From NCBI RefSeq assembly GCF_946480385.1, contig NZ_CAMLJP010000002.1:1-64000 (forward strand): DNA of 64,000 nucleotides, read 5' to 3'. How positions within the stretch are numbered: the stretch's first letter is position 1; every line of letters begins with the position of its first letter. Position numbers and translations under genes: made by a program. Origin of the DNA: an uncultured Azospirillum sp. GTDB taxonomy: Bacteria > Pseudomonadota > Alphaproteobacteria > Azospirillales > Azospirillaceae. The notes below the pieces were generated by a model, which saw only the letters and a list, made by a program, of their open reading frames with translations, was not told where the DNA came from and did not search any database. Below, piece by piece: positions 1 to 8,001 of the stretch.

Positions 1-27
1 TCTGGCCTGCCGCGTCGGGCCGGCCGG

Positions 28-561
28 TTACTCCTGCGGATCCAACATGAAATGCCGGACCGTGTGCCGCTTTTCGATCAGTTCGTCGATGGTCGGCTCA
101 TTCCGCATCGCCCGGCCGATGGCGATCTTGGTCGCCTCGTAATTGGTGCGGTAGAGATCGGCACGGTCGAGATTAGGATCGGTGGGGCAGCGGGGATCGA
201 TCCAGACCATCACCAGGATGCACAGGTCGTTGATCCCGTCACGCGGCAGTACGCCTTCGATGACGCAGTCCAGCACGGCATCGGCGGTGGCAGCCTGGAC
301 GACGCCGCCGAACAGGTCGACATAGGCGCTGGACTTCATCGTCACTTTGGACACCATCATGGTGGCCGGACGGACCATCTGGTTGCAATCCCGCACCGCG
401 AACATGCGGGTGTGACCGGCGGTCTGCCCCATCATGGTGGCGAATGCGTGGCCGGCCGGACCATCGACCGTTCCGATCACGATCTCCGGCATGGCGTCGG
501 TGAACTGGCCCTCCTTGGCGAACACGGTGGCTTCACCGACACGAAACAGCGGATTGGTCAT
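28..561 (-). CDS. Fae-like protein (formaldehyde-activating enzyme paralogue lacking the catalytic His)
   Basis: The 177-residue product has the whole Fae fold, including the GEA motif near residue 9 and the NYEATK(I/L)A helix near the C-terminus. True Fae condenses formaldehyde with H4MPT in the cytoplasm. Compared with the canonical Fae at 23064-23573, the segment AHIDLIIG reads AMPEIVIG, so the conserved active-site His (His22 in that copy) is Met24 here. Fae activity is therefore doubtful. It could bind H4MPT or formaldehyde without turnover, or act in regulation. It is the last gene of a minus-strand group with the binding protein and the chemoreceptor fusion, 37 bp behind the latter. 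Only a weak GAGA-type ribosome site precedes the start. Family membership is clear; function is not. Confidence 0.85.
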   Translation of the reverse strand: MTNPLFRVGEATVFAKEGQFTDAMPEIVIGTVDGPAGHAFATMMGQTAGHTRMFAVRDCNQMVRPATMMVSKVTMKSSAYVDLFGGVVQAATADAVLDCVIEGVLPRDGINDLCILVMVWIDPRCPTDPNLDRADLYRTNYEATKIAIGRAMRNEPTIDELIEKRHTVRHFMLDPQE

Positions 562-598
562 GGGATCAACATTCTCTCGATAAGGGTGACGTTGCCGG

Positions 599-2314
599 TC
601 ATCCGGTGCGGATACCGTTCAGCAACTGCTCGATGCTGCTGCGCAGCCGTTCGGTCTGGCCGGCCAGATCCGCAGCGGCGGAAAGGACATGCCGGGTGGC
701 ATTTTCGGTGTCGCTGGCACCGCCGGTGACATGCCGGGCGTTGCGGGCGACCACGCCCGCCCCCGATGCCGCCTGGTCGATGCTGGCGTGAATGGTGGCG
801 GAGGCGGCGGCCTGGGCCTGCATCGACTGGGCGATGGCAAGCGACACGGTGCTGATCTCCGCGATCACCGCGGTGATGCTTTGCAGTGCCTGGGCGGCGT
901 TGCCGGTCGCATCCTGCATCGCCTGGATCCGGATCGAGACGTCCTGCGTCGCCTTGCCGGTCTGGCTGGCCAGCTGACGCACCTCCTGCGCCACCACTGC
1001 AAAGCCTTTGCCGGCCTCGCCGGCGCGGGCGGCTTCGATGGTGGCGTTCAGAGCGAGCAGATTGGTCTGTCCGGTGATCTGGTCGATGATGCGCACGACA
1101 TTGCCGATATCCTCGGCCGACTGCCGCAGGCTGTGCACGGACTCGTCGGCCTTGCGGGCCTGCTCCACCGCCGATTGGGCGATGCGGGCGGAATCGTCGA
1201 CGCGAAGGCGGATTTCCTCCAGCGATCGGAAGGTGTCGTCAGCCAATGCGGCGACGGATTGGACGTTGCTGGCGATCTGCTCCGCCGCCACGACGGTCGC
1301 GCCCGCCTGCTCGTTGGTGCGGTCGATGATGCCGGTCAGCTGACGCGCGGTGCCGTCGAGCGCGCCCGCCGACGACCCCACCATGTCCAGCCCCTCCATC
1401 GCCGTCCGTTCGAAATGGGAAATCAGATCCTCCAGATGGGCGGAGCGCAAACGCTGGCGACGGCGGTCCGCGATGTCCTGGAAGGCGGACCGGACATGGT
1501 CGTTCGCCGGTGTCTCCAGGATTTCGTCCGGGGTGCCGATCTGCGTGATGCGCCCCATCTCCATGAAGGCGATCCGATCGGCAAGCCGCATCGCCTCATC
1601 CGGATCCTGGGTGGTGAGCAGCACGGCGGCCCGGTGCACTCGCTGCCAGTCGAGGAATTCGGTCTCCAGCTCCAGCCTCAGGACGGGATCGACCCCGGCG
1701 AAGGGCGCATCCATCAGCAACAGCGGCGGATCGGCGATGAAGGAGCGTGCCAGACCGATCCGCAGCCGTGCTTCGGACGGGACCTCTTGCGGTCGCCGGG
1801 CGGCAAATTGGGCCAGCCCCATCTGGGTCAGAAGGGCCATGGCCCGTTCCCGCCGATCACGCCGGCGCAAGCCGGCAATCTCCAACCCGAAAGCCACATT
1901 GTCCAGAACACTGCGGTTCGGCATCAGCGCCACGGCGCCGAACGTCATTGCCATGGCGTCGCGGCGGGCAGCCACCAATTCGGCCGGCTTCATTCCTCCC
2001 ATGTCGCACCCGTTGAGGAACACTGTCCCGGCCGTCGGTTCGACCAGGCGGTTCACCATGCGGAGCAGGGTGGACTTGCCCGCGTTGGACCGGCCCAGCA
2101 CCGTGACGATTTCACCGGCCGACAGGCCGAACGACACGTCGGCAACGGCCACCGTGGCGCCGGTATCCCGCAGAATGTCGGCCTGGTCCACGCCGGCGCG
2201 CAGCATGGTCAACGCCTGGGCGGTGTTACCGCCATAAATCTTGCAGAGTCCTTCAGACGACAACATCACGGCGCTGGCCGATACGGTGCCCTGCATGTGA
2301 GCAGACGAGTTCAT
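599..2314 (-). CDS. Fusion of degenerate ProV-like ABC ATPase and methyl-accepting chemotaxis signalling domain
   Basis: The 571-residue soluble protein has no membrane segment. Residues about 15-285 align end to end with the ProV ATPase at 14079-15362. Walker A is intact (GRSNAGKST, 74-82). The Q-loop Gln is Gly126, the LSGGQ signature is VPSEA (178-182), the Walker B Glu is Ala203 (MDAPF) and the H-loop His is Gln236. Nucleotide binding may persist, but normal hydrolysis should not. Residues about 290-571 are a helical chemoreceptor output domain with the conserved tip ([16 protein letters not shown], about 417-432). The start at 2314 is preferred over 2374 because GAGG lies 8 bases before it. 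The gene follows a betaine-type binding protein and precedes a Fae-like gene. I infer a cytoplasmic receptor reporting betaine transport or nucleotide state to CheA. Confidence 0.9.
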   Translation of the reverse strand: MNSSAHMQGTVSASAVMLSSEGLCKIYGGNTAQALTMLRAGVDQADILRDTGATVAVADVSFGLSAGEIVTVLGRSNAGKSTLLRMVNRLVEPTAGTVFLNGCDMGGMKPAELVAARRDAMAMTFGAVALMPNRSVLDNVAFGLEIAGLRRRDRRERAMALLTQMGLAQFAARRPQEVPSEARLRIGLARSFIADPPLLLMDAPFAGVDPVLRLELETEFLDWQRVHRAAVLLTTQDPDEAMRLADRIAFMEMGRITQIGTPDEILETPANDHVRSAFQDIADRRRQRLRSAHLEDLISHFERTAMEGLDMVGSSAGALDGTARQLTGIIDRTNEQAGATVVAAEQIASNVQSVAALADDTFRSLEEIRLRVDDSARIAQSAVEQARKADESVHSLRQSAEDIGNVVRIIDQITGQTNLLALNATIEAARAGEAGKGFAVVAQEVRQLASQTGKATQDVSIRIQAMQDATGNAAQALQSITAVIAEISTVSLAIAQSMQAQAAASATIHASIDQAASGAGVVARNARHVTGGASDTENATRHVLSAAADLAGQTERLRSSIEQLLNGIRTG

Positions 2315-2427
2315 GGGCGACCTCGGTCGTTGAAGGACGGAGAACCGGAATGGCTGGAGACGGCCATCCGTCACGCAGCTGCGCTTTGAACGGACCGCCT
2401 CCAGGAACTGTGCGGGAAAGGGGGGCG

Positions 2428-2451
2428 GCCACCGCCGTTAAGGGCGGTGGC
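2428..2451 (-). terminator. GC-rich hairpin between binding protein and chemoreceptor fusion
   Basis: A perfect 9-bp stem (GCCACCGCC / GGCGGTGGC) with a 6-base loop lies 12 bp past the stop of the binding protein gene. No U-run follows on the minus strand. It is more likely a partial terminator or mRNA-stabilising stem than a full stop. It would let the binding protein be made in excess over the receptor. Confidence 0.5.
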
Positions 2452-2462
2452 GCGGTTGCCGA

Positions 2463-3353
2463 TCAGAGCTTGCCGGTGACCCAGTAATCGATCCGGGCCT
2501 TGTTGTTCTTGATGTAATTGTCAACCGCCTGCTCGTAGCTGGTCTGACGGGCTTCCTGCATCATCGCCTCCAGATCGCCGATCGGCAGCACCATCCGGTT
2601 CAGGAACTCGAAGATTTCCGGATGATCCTGGTAGAAGCCCTTGCGGACGAGCGCGTTCACGCTTTCCAGGCCGCCCAGCGCACCCTTCGGATCCTCCAGG
2701 TAGCGCAGCTTCCAGTTGGCGAACATCCAGTGCGGGCTCCAGCTCGTCACGACGATCCACTCGTTGCGCTTCATGGCGCGCTCCAGAGCGGCGAGCATCC
2801 CGGCGTCGCTGGCCGACACCAGCTGCATTCCCTTCAGGTCATAGGTCTTCAGCGCCTTCTCAGACGCCTGCATCAGCCCCGACCCCGGATCGATGCCCTG
2901 GATCTTGCCGCCCAGCTTCTGCTGAACCTCCGGCTTCTTGAGATCTTCGATGGATTTGACCTGATCGACCGGAATGTAGTCCGGCACCACCCAGCCCAGG
3001 CGGGCACGGGTGTATATCGGGCCGAGATCGACCACGTCCTTGCCGACCTTGTCGAGATAGGGCTTGTGGGTCAGCGGCTGCCACGACATCAGCATGGCGT
3101 CCAGCTTGCCGCTGGCAATGCCCTGATACTGGATGCCGATGTCGGCCATGGTCAGTTCGACCTTGTAGCCGTACCGCTCCTCGATCACACGTTTGGCCAG
3201 CTTGGTCACCGCCTCGGCGTCGGCCCAGGCCGTCCAGCCGATGTTGATGGACTTCTCGGCGGCCTGCGCCGGGGCGGCGACCACGGCAGCCCCCAGGCTG
3301 ACCGTCATGGCCGCCGAAAGCAGCACGCCCAAGGCTTTACCGAAGATATTCAT
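2463..3353 (-). CDS. Periplasmic glycine betaine/choline-type ABC substrate-binding protein (OpuAC/ProX family)
   Basis: The 296-residue protein begins with a signal peptide (hydrophobic stretch, then APAQAAEKS). It continues with an OpuAC-type domain showing the typical IGWTAWADAE opening, GIDPGSGLM and a Trp-rich TSWSPHWMFANW segment; Trp residues form the quaternary-amine cage in this family. It would capture betaine or a relative in the periplasm and deliver it to a ProW-type permease. The likely partners are ProV-ProW at 14079-16250, because no permease lies beside it. The start at 3353 is set by GAGGAGG 8 bases upstream; a longer form from 3392 lacks a comparable site. It is divergent from gbcA, and the chemoreceptor fusion follows it, as expected for a binding protein shared by transport and sensing. 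The exact ligand is not proven. Confidence 0.9.
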   Translation of the reverse strand: MNIFGKALGVLLSAAMTVSLGAAVVAAPAQAAEKSINIGWTAWADAEAVTKLAKRVIEERYGYKVELTMADIGIQYQGIASGKLDAMLMSWQPLTHKPYLDKVGKDVVDLGPIYTRARLGWVVPDYIPVDQVKSIEDLKKPEVQQKLGGKIQGIDPGSGLMQASEKALKTYDLKGMQLVSASDAGMLAALERAMKRNEWIVVTSWSPHWMFANWKLRYLEDPKGALGGLESVNALVRKGFYQDHPEIFEFLNRMVLPIGDLEAMMQEARQTSYEQAVDNYIKNNKARIDYWVTGKL

Positions 3354-3908
3354 CAAGAAGCCTCCTCTTATCGTTTGTTTGTTTGGACCCATTTGGTTTG
3401 TCGGCCCGGCTTTGCCATGCCGAAGCGTTGCGCGAACGCGGCCACATGGCCCGGAAGATCACCTCCGTCCGACCGGAAACAGGATCTGCCGACGGCGCCG
3501 CATCCATTGGATGAATGCCGGGCCACATTCCGGGATCGAGACGGAAAGCCGTTTCCAACCAACGGGTTCTTTGATGGCATCAGTGCTGATTGAGGAAGAA
3601 TGCCGGCCCCGAAAGCAAAAAACCTTCATCAGAGCGGCAATTCGTATCGGATTTGCGACAGCTTTTTCCAAACCCCGCCCTGCCGGCGAATGTTGATCGG
3701 TTTTCAGGCAGATGCTTCAACGTCTTCCATAGAAATAGGAAAGCGCTGCGACAGTTCCGTGGTGACGAGGCATTATGGATGCGGATCAGCCCTCTTGGGA
3801 TGGTGGCAGGCCGCCGGCCGGCCGCTCCCCTGCTGGACCGGGACAGACATTGATCTTGAATAATTACGACATGTCGCAAAACGACTATTGTCAAAGTCCG
3901 GCTTGCGC

Positions 3909-3938
3909 AAAAAGGCAGGTACGCCTGTCGGCCTTTTT
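3909..3938. terminator. Terminator-like hairpin in the gbcA upstream region
   Basis: Arms AAAAAGGC (3909-3916) and GCCTTTTT (3931-3938) pair perfectly. An inner AGG/CCT pair surrounds a small loop. A GC stem flanked by A and T runs looks like an intrinsic terminator usable in either direction. It sits 142 bp before gbcA with no gene just before it, so it may be a leader attenuator or insulate the two divergent units. Confidence 0.5.
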
Positions 3939-3947
3939 AAAGTTGAT

Positions 3948-3967
3948 GTCGCATTCCAGAACGCGAC
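3948..3967. promoter_or_regulatory. Candidate operator GTCGC-N10-GCGAC upstream of gbcA
   Basis: A perfect 5-bp inverted repeat with a 10-base spacer, about 115 bp before gbcA. The same arrangement occurs at 7928-7947 (before dgcA) and 29564-29583 (between RFAP synthase and fhcB). A separate half-site TGTCGCAAAA lies at 3872-3881. A GlxA/GbdR-type regulator encoded in the window is the natural candidate to bind it; that is inference. Confidence 0.5.
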
Positions 3968-4080
3968 GCACCGCGGCGGGCGGCAGGCTGTGTGTCGTGG
4001 AATCGAAAATAGCAACAGCCCGGTCAAGGCTCAACGGTTCCACGAACACACGGCCCCACTCCCGCAGAAGGTCAACCGCC

Positions 4081-5361
4081 ATGTCGTCCGAGATTTCCAT
4101 AGAAGCCCTGCTGACGCGTCGAAAGAAGGGGCATAGCCTGGAGGCCCCGTTCTATACCAGCGAGGAGATCTTCAAGCTGGACATGGAGATCATCTTCGGT
4201 CGCCACTGGCTGCACGTGGGTGTGGAGCCTGACGTGGCGGAGCCGGGCGACGTGATGGTGGTGGATATCGGCAAGACGTCCGTCATCATCATGCGCGACG
4301 ACGACATGGAACTGCGCGCCTATCACAATGTCTGCCGCCATCGCGGAGCGCGCATCATCCTCCAGGAGAAGACCTCGGTTGGCAATCTGGTGTGCAGCTA
4401 TCATCAGTGGACCTACGGCCAGGATGGCGAGCTTCTGTTCGCCGAGCATATGGGCAACGACTTCGACCGCAAGTGCCGGAACCTGAAGAAGGTCCACATC
4501 CGGTCCGTCGGCGGCCTGATCTTCATCTGCCTGGCAGAGGAAGCGCCGGACGATATCGACCGTATGGCGGCGGCCATCGAGCCCTACATCCTTCCGCACG
4601 ATCTGAAGAACTGCAAGATCGCCAAGACGGTGGACCTGATCGAGAAGGGCAATTGGAAGCTCACGATGGAGAACAATCGTGAGTGCTACCACTGCGTCAG
4701 CAACCATCCGGAACTGACCATCCCGCTGTTCGAATACGGCTTCGGCTTCGCCCCCGACGGCACCAATCCGAAGCGGATGGAACATGCCGCCAAGTACGAC
4801 GCGCTGGTGCAGTCCTGCCACACCGGCTGGGAAGCGGCCGGTTTCCCCAGCCGCGAGGTCGAGCATCTGACCGACATCACCGGCTTCCGCGCCGAACGCC
4901 TGCCGCTGGACGGCGCCGGCGAGGCCCACACCAAGGACACCCGCAGCGCCTCCAAGAAGCTGCTGGGCTCGATCACCGAGCGCAAGCTGGGCGCCCTGTC
5001 CTTCTGGACCCAGCCGAACTCGTGGAACCACTTCATGAGCGACCACATCGTCACCTTCTCGGTGTTCCCGCTCGGTCCCGACCGCAACCTGCTGCGCACC
5101 CGCTGGCTGGTCCACAAGGACGCGGTGGAGGGTGTCGATTACGACCTGGACCGCCTGACGGAAGTGTGGGAAGCGACCAACCAGCAGGATGCCGATCTGG
5201 TCGAGATCTCGCACAACGGCGCCACCAGCCCCGCCTACGAGCCTGGTCCCTATTCGCCCTACACCGAACCGCTCGTGGAAAAGTTCGCGGAATGGTACAT
5301 CGGCCGCATGTCCGAGCATCTGCTGGGCAAGCAGGCCGCAGTAGGCGTCGCCGCCGAGTAA
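4081..5361 (+). CDS. gbcA: Glycine betaine monooxygenase, Rieske oxygenase subunit
   Basis: The 426-residue ring-hydroxylating oxygenase alpha subunit carries a Rieske [2Fe-2S] motif: CRHRG, then CSYHQW after 16 residues. Its mononuclear iron site is in NRECYHCVSNHPE, giving His, His and a downstream Asp. Length and motifs match GbcA, which with GbcB demethylates glycine betaine to dimethylglycine and formaldehyde in the cytoplasm. The start at 4081 (MSSEIS) is chosen because AGAAGG lies 9 bases before it; the longer open frame from 3775 reads through a non-coding-looking leader. gbcB follows after a hairpin. Stachydrine demethylases look similar, but the dgc operon nearby favours betaine. 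Confidence 0.93.
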   Translation: MSSEISIEALLTRRKKGHSLEAPFYTSEEIFKLDMEIIFGRHWLHVGVEPDVAEPGDVMVVDIGKTSVIIMRDDDMELRAYHNVCRHRGARIILQEKTSVGNLVCSYHQWTYGQDGELLFAEHMGNDFDRKCRNLKKVHIRSVGGLIFICLAEEAPDDIDRMAAAIEPYILPHDLKNCKIAKTVDLIEKGNWKLTMENNRECYHCVSNHPELTIPLFEYGFGFAPDGTNPKRMEHAAKYDALVQSCHTGWEAAGFPSREVEHLTDITGFRAERLPLDGAGEAHTKDTRSASKKLLGSITERKLGALSFWTQPNSWNHFMSDHIVTFSVFPLGPDRNLLRTRWLVHKDAVEGVDYDLDRLTEVWEATNQQDADLVEISHNGATSPAYEPGPYSPYTEPLVEKFAEWYIGRMSEHLLGKQAAVGVAAE

Positions 5362-5370
5362 CGCGGCACC

Positions 5371-5407
5371 AGGGCGATCCCGACCGGCAAGCCGCCGGGA
5401 TCGCCCT
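5371..5407 (+). terminator. Long hairpin between gbcA and gbcB
   Basis: Perfect 12-bp arms (AGGGCGATCCCG / CGGGATCGCCCT) with a further CGGC/GCCG pair inside, 9 bp after the gbcA stop. No T-run follows. It probably stabilises the gbcA message or partly terminates, giving more oxygenase than reductase. Confidence 0.55.
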
Positions 5408-5420
5408 CCGTTCAAGATTA

Positions 5421-5453
5421 AGGGCTCGAGGCTCAAGGTTCAGGGCTCAAGGA
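5421..5453 (+). repeat. Short imperfect tandem repeat before gbcB
   Basis: Three degenerate copies of a unit close to AGGGCTCAAGG lie between the hairpin and gbcB. The last copy supplies the AAGGAG ribosome site of gbcB. It looks like slippage-generated spacer DNA. Confidence 0.5.
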
Positions 5454-5458
5454 GAGAG

Positions 5459-6568
5459 ATGACGATGCAGCAGGATGCGGCTCTGCCTCCGGTCCGGGAT
5501 TGGGATCCCGAAATCGACGACACGCTGGTGTGCCGGGCGGTGCGGGACGAGACGCATGACGTGAAGACCTTCGTCTTCGCACCAAAGCGCCCCTGCCTGT
5601 TCCGGTTCAAGCCCGGTCAGTTCATCACGCTGGAACTGCCCATCGGCGGCGGAACCATTCACCGCAGCTACACCGTCTCCTCCTCCGCCGCGCGGCCGCA
5701 CCGGCTTTCGATCACCGTCAAGCGCGTGCCCGGCGGCCCGGTGTCGAACTGGCTGCACGACACGCTGAAGCCCGGCGACACGATCCGCGCGGTTGGTCCA
5801 CTCGGCGAATTCACGCCTGGGGAGTCAGAGACTCCGCGCAAGTTCCTGTTCCTGTCCGGCGGCAGCGGCATCACGCCCCTGATGTCGATGACCCGGACCT
5901 TCGACGATCTGGGCGAGGATCACGACATCGTCTTCGTCCACGCCGCCCGGACGCCTGCCGACATCGTCTTCCGCCGCGAACTGGATGCGCTGACCGGTCC
6001 CGGCCGCCGCCTGCGTGTCGCCCATGTGTGCGAGGGCATCGGCACCGAGGCCCATTGGCCCGGCTTCACCGGCCGGCTGTCGCTGCCGATGCTCGGGCTG
6101 ATCGCTCCGGACTTCAAGGAGCGGGAGATCTATGTCTGCGGCCCCGGCCCCTTCATGAAGGCGGTGCGCGCCTTCCTGGAGGAGGGTGGTTTCGACATGA
6201 GCCGCTACCATCAGGAAAGCTTCAACTTCGAGGAACTCACGGCTGAACTTGCCGCCGGAGAACCGGCGGCGCCATCCGCACCGGCCCAGGTGGCAGCGCC
6301 CACCGACGGCTTCCGCGTCGAATTCGCGAAAAGCGGCAAGGTCTTCGCCTGCCCACCGGACATGGCTGTCGCGGATGCGGCATCGGCCGCCGACATCCGG
6401 GTTCCGACCTCCTGCTCGCGCGGAATGTGCGGAACCTGCAAGACAAAGTTGATCTCCGGCACGGTGGAAATGAACCACACCGGCGGCATCCGCAAACGTG
6501 AAATCGACCAGGGGTTGATCCTGCTCTGCTGCAGCCGCCCGACCAGTGATCTGGTGATTGAGCGTTAG
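5459..6568 (+). CDS. gbcB: Glycine betaine monooxygenase, reductase subunit (FAD, NAD, 2Fe-2S)
   Basis: The 369-residue electron-transfer partner of GbcA. An FAD domain (RSYTVSS, GPLGEF) is followed by an NAD(P) domain (GGSGITPLMS near 145, CGPGPFM near 225). After an Ala/Pro-rich linker comes a plant-type ferredoxin domain with CSRGMCGTC and a later Cys. It passes electrons from NAD(P)H to the Rieske centre. GGAG 5 bases before ATG 5459 sets the start; ATG 5465 is an alternative. It shares direction with gbcA. Confidence 0.93.
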   Translation: MTMQQDAALPPVRDWDPEIDDTLVCRAVRDETHDVKTFVFAPKRPCLFRFKPGQFITLELPIGGGTIHRSYTVSSSAARPHRLSITVKRVPGGPVSNWLHDTLKPGDTIRAVGPLGEFTPGESETPRKFLFLSGGSGITPLMSMTRTFDDLGEDHDIVFVHAARTPADIVFRRELDALTGPGRRLRVAHVCEGIGTEAHWPGFTGRLSLPMLGLIAPDFKEREIYVCGPGPFMKAVRAFLEEGGFDMSRYHQESFNFEELTAELAAGEPAAPSAPAQVAAPTDGFRVEFAKSGKVFACPPDMAVADAASAADIRVPTSCSRGMCGTCKTKLISGTVEMNHTGGIRKREIDQGLILLCCSRPTSDLVIER

Positions 6569-6634
6569 AATCATCGCCAACGAATTGTCTTCCGGGAAGC
6601 CGGCCGTTGACGCTAGCATCCCGAAGGACGGATC

Positions 6635-7831
6635 ATGGCCATCAGGCCGGGGCCGTGGGACTGGGAGGGTATCCTGGTGGGGAAGACAGTGGAATATCGC
6701 CGTTTCGGCGGTAGCGGTCCCGCACCCCGGCAGGAGGAACGCGCGCTGTTGTCGGTCGGATTCATCCTGACCAACAATTTCACGTTGACGGCGCTCGCCC
6801 CGTTCATCGACGCGCTCCGGCTGGCTGCCGACGAGGGCGACCGGTCGCGCCAGATCCGGTGCCGCTGGACCATCATGGGATCGCGGGCCGAGCCGGTGAT
6901 GTCCAGCTGCGGCATCGGCGTCGCCCGCTGGGAACCGCTGACCGATCCCCGCCGCTTCGACTATGTGGTCGTGGTGGGCGGGCTTTTGCATGCCGGCCCG
7001 CAGTTGGATGACGAGACGCTGGCCTATCTGCGCGCCGCGGCATCCTACGGCGTAACCCTGATCGGCGTGTGCACCGGCAGCTTCGTGCTCAGTCGCATCG
7101 GACTGATGAAGAACCGGCGTTGCTGCGTCAGCTGGTATCATCACCGCGATTTCATCGAGGAATTTCCCGATCTGGTGCCGGTGGCCGACCAGCTTTACGT
7201 GGTGGACCGCGACCGCATCACCTGTTCGGGCGGCGCCGGAGTGGCGGATCTTGCCGCCTTCCTGATCGAGCGCCATCTGGGCCGCGCCACCGCCCAGAAA
7301 ACCATGCACATCCTGCTGATCGACAAGGCGCGTCCCGCCAGCCAGTCGCAACCGCAGCCGCCGACGGTGGTGGAAATCACCAACGACCGCGTCCGCCGCG
7401 CCCTGCTGCTGATGGAGCAGCACATCAGCGACCCGCTGTCGGTGGAGGAGATGGTCCGCCGCCTGAACGTCAGCACCCGCCAATTCGAGCGGCTGTTCCG
7501 CCTGGCCGTCGGCACCAGCCCGGCCACCTATTACCGGACGCTGCGCCTGCGCTATGGCCACTGGCTGCTGCGCAACACCAAGCGCTCGGTCACCGCCATC
7601 GCGAACGAGGCCGGTTTCGCCGACTGCGCCCATTTCTCCCGCCAGTTCCGCGAACTGTTCGGCATCTCGCCGTCGGAGGTGCGCCGCACCGCCGAGCCGG
7701 ATGCGGAGGCCGATCCGCATCTCTCGCCTCTCGCCGCTTTCCGGCGCACCAACGGCGACTCCCTGCTGCCCGACCGCCGCCTGTTCGAAGACCCGGCGCC
7801 GACGGCCCAGGACGGTGTGACGACGGACTGA
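6635..7831 (+). CDS. GlxA-family AraC-type regulator (GbdR-like)
   Basis: The 398-residue protein has a DJ-1/PfpI-like domain (about 38-210) retaining the nucleophile-elbow Cys in GVCTGSF. A double helix-turn-helix AraC DNA-binding domain follows (about 255-355, with the typical NVSTRQFERLF and FADCAHFSRQF helices). The C-terminal tail of about 45 residues is poorly conserved. GbdR of pseudomonads has this architecture and activates betaine and dimethylglycine catabolic genes in response to those compounds. Lying between gbcAB and the dgc operon, it is the best candidate for their activator. GAAGGA precedes ATG 6635. The second such regulator at 34846 leaves the division of labour open. Confidence 0.85.
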   Translation: MAIRPGPWDWEGILVGKTVEYRRFGGSGPAPRQEERALLSVGFILTNNFTLTALAPFIDALRLAADEGDRSRQIRCRWTIMGSRAEPVMSSCGIGVARWEPLTDPRRFDYVVVVGGLLHAGPQLDDETLAYLRAAASYGVTLIGVCTGSFVLSRIGLMKNRRCCVSWYHHRDFIEEFPDLVPVADQLYVVDRDRITCSGGAGVADLAAFLIERHLGRATAQKTMHILLIDKARPASQSQPQPPTVVEITNDRVRRALLLMEQHISDPLSVEEMVRRLNVSTRQFERLFRLAVGTSPATYYRTLRLRYGHWLLRNTKRSVTAIANEAGFADCAHFSRQFRELFGISPSEVRRTAEPDAEADPHLSPLAAFRRTNGDSLLPDRRLFEDPAPTAQDGVTTD

Positions 7832-7905
7832 AGGGGGTGCCACCACTCCCAATTCGCCTAAAGAATTCAGTTATTTGACCGACCGGCATCGCATCGTTCC
7901 GCTCC

Positions 7906-7947
7906 TGTCGCAAAAAGGTAATTCCCGGTCGCGGGGGGCAACGCGAC
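7906..7947. promoter_or_regulatory. Candidate operator upstream of dgcA (half-site plus GTCGC-N10-GCGAC)
   Basis: TGTCGCAAAA (7906-7915), identical to the half-site at 3872, is followed by a full inverted repeat GTCGC-N10-GCGAC at 7928-7947. It ends 54 bp before the dgcA start, a usual position for an AraC-type activator site. Confidence 0.5.
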
Positions 7948-8001
7948 AATCGCGCCGATGGTGAATTCTTGGCAGGCTCAATACTGGGGATCGTTCCTGC
8001 C

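Larger units (their letters stand above)
3354..4080. promoter_or_regulatory. Divergent control region between binding protein and gbcA
   Basis: This 727-bp stretch holds no convincing gene. It must carry the promoters for both directions. Visible elements are a half-site TGTCGCAAAA at 3872-3881, a hairpin with A/T flanks at 3909-3938 and a full inverted repeat GTCGC-N10-GCGAC at 3948-3967. The gbcA ribosome site (AGAAGG) is at its right edge. The left 500 bp show nothing I can name. Confidence 0.6.

Noticed and set aside
599..2374. Reading the ABC/MCP protein as an ordinary ABC transporter ATPase
   Set aside because: Four of the five hydrolysis motifs are changed and half the protein is a chemoreceptor domain, so an active importer ATPase is unlikely.
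689..2389. 566-residue open frame on the plus strand over the chemoreceptor fusion
   Set aside because: Composition is Arg/Gly/His-rich with no domain. It is the shadow of a GC-rich gene on the other strand, whose domains are clear.
3775..4080. Extended N-terminus of GbcA
   Set aside because: The extra 102 codons cross operator-like repeats and a hairpin and resemble no oxygenase. ATG 4081 has a ribosome site.
5825..7852. 675-residue minus-strand frame over gbcB and the regulator
   Set aside because: It spans two unrelated well-supported genes on the opposite strand and has no recognisable domain.
7969..8001. Upstream TTG start for dgcA
   Set aside because: It adds 11 residues not typical of the family; ATG 8002 gives the usual N-terminus.
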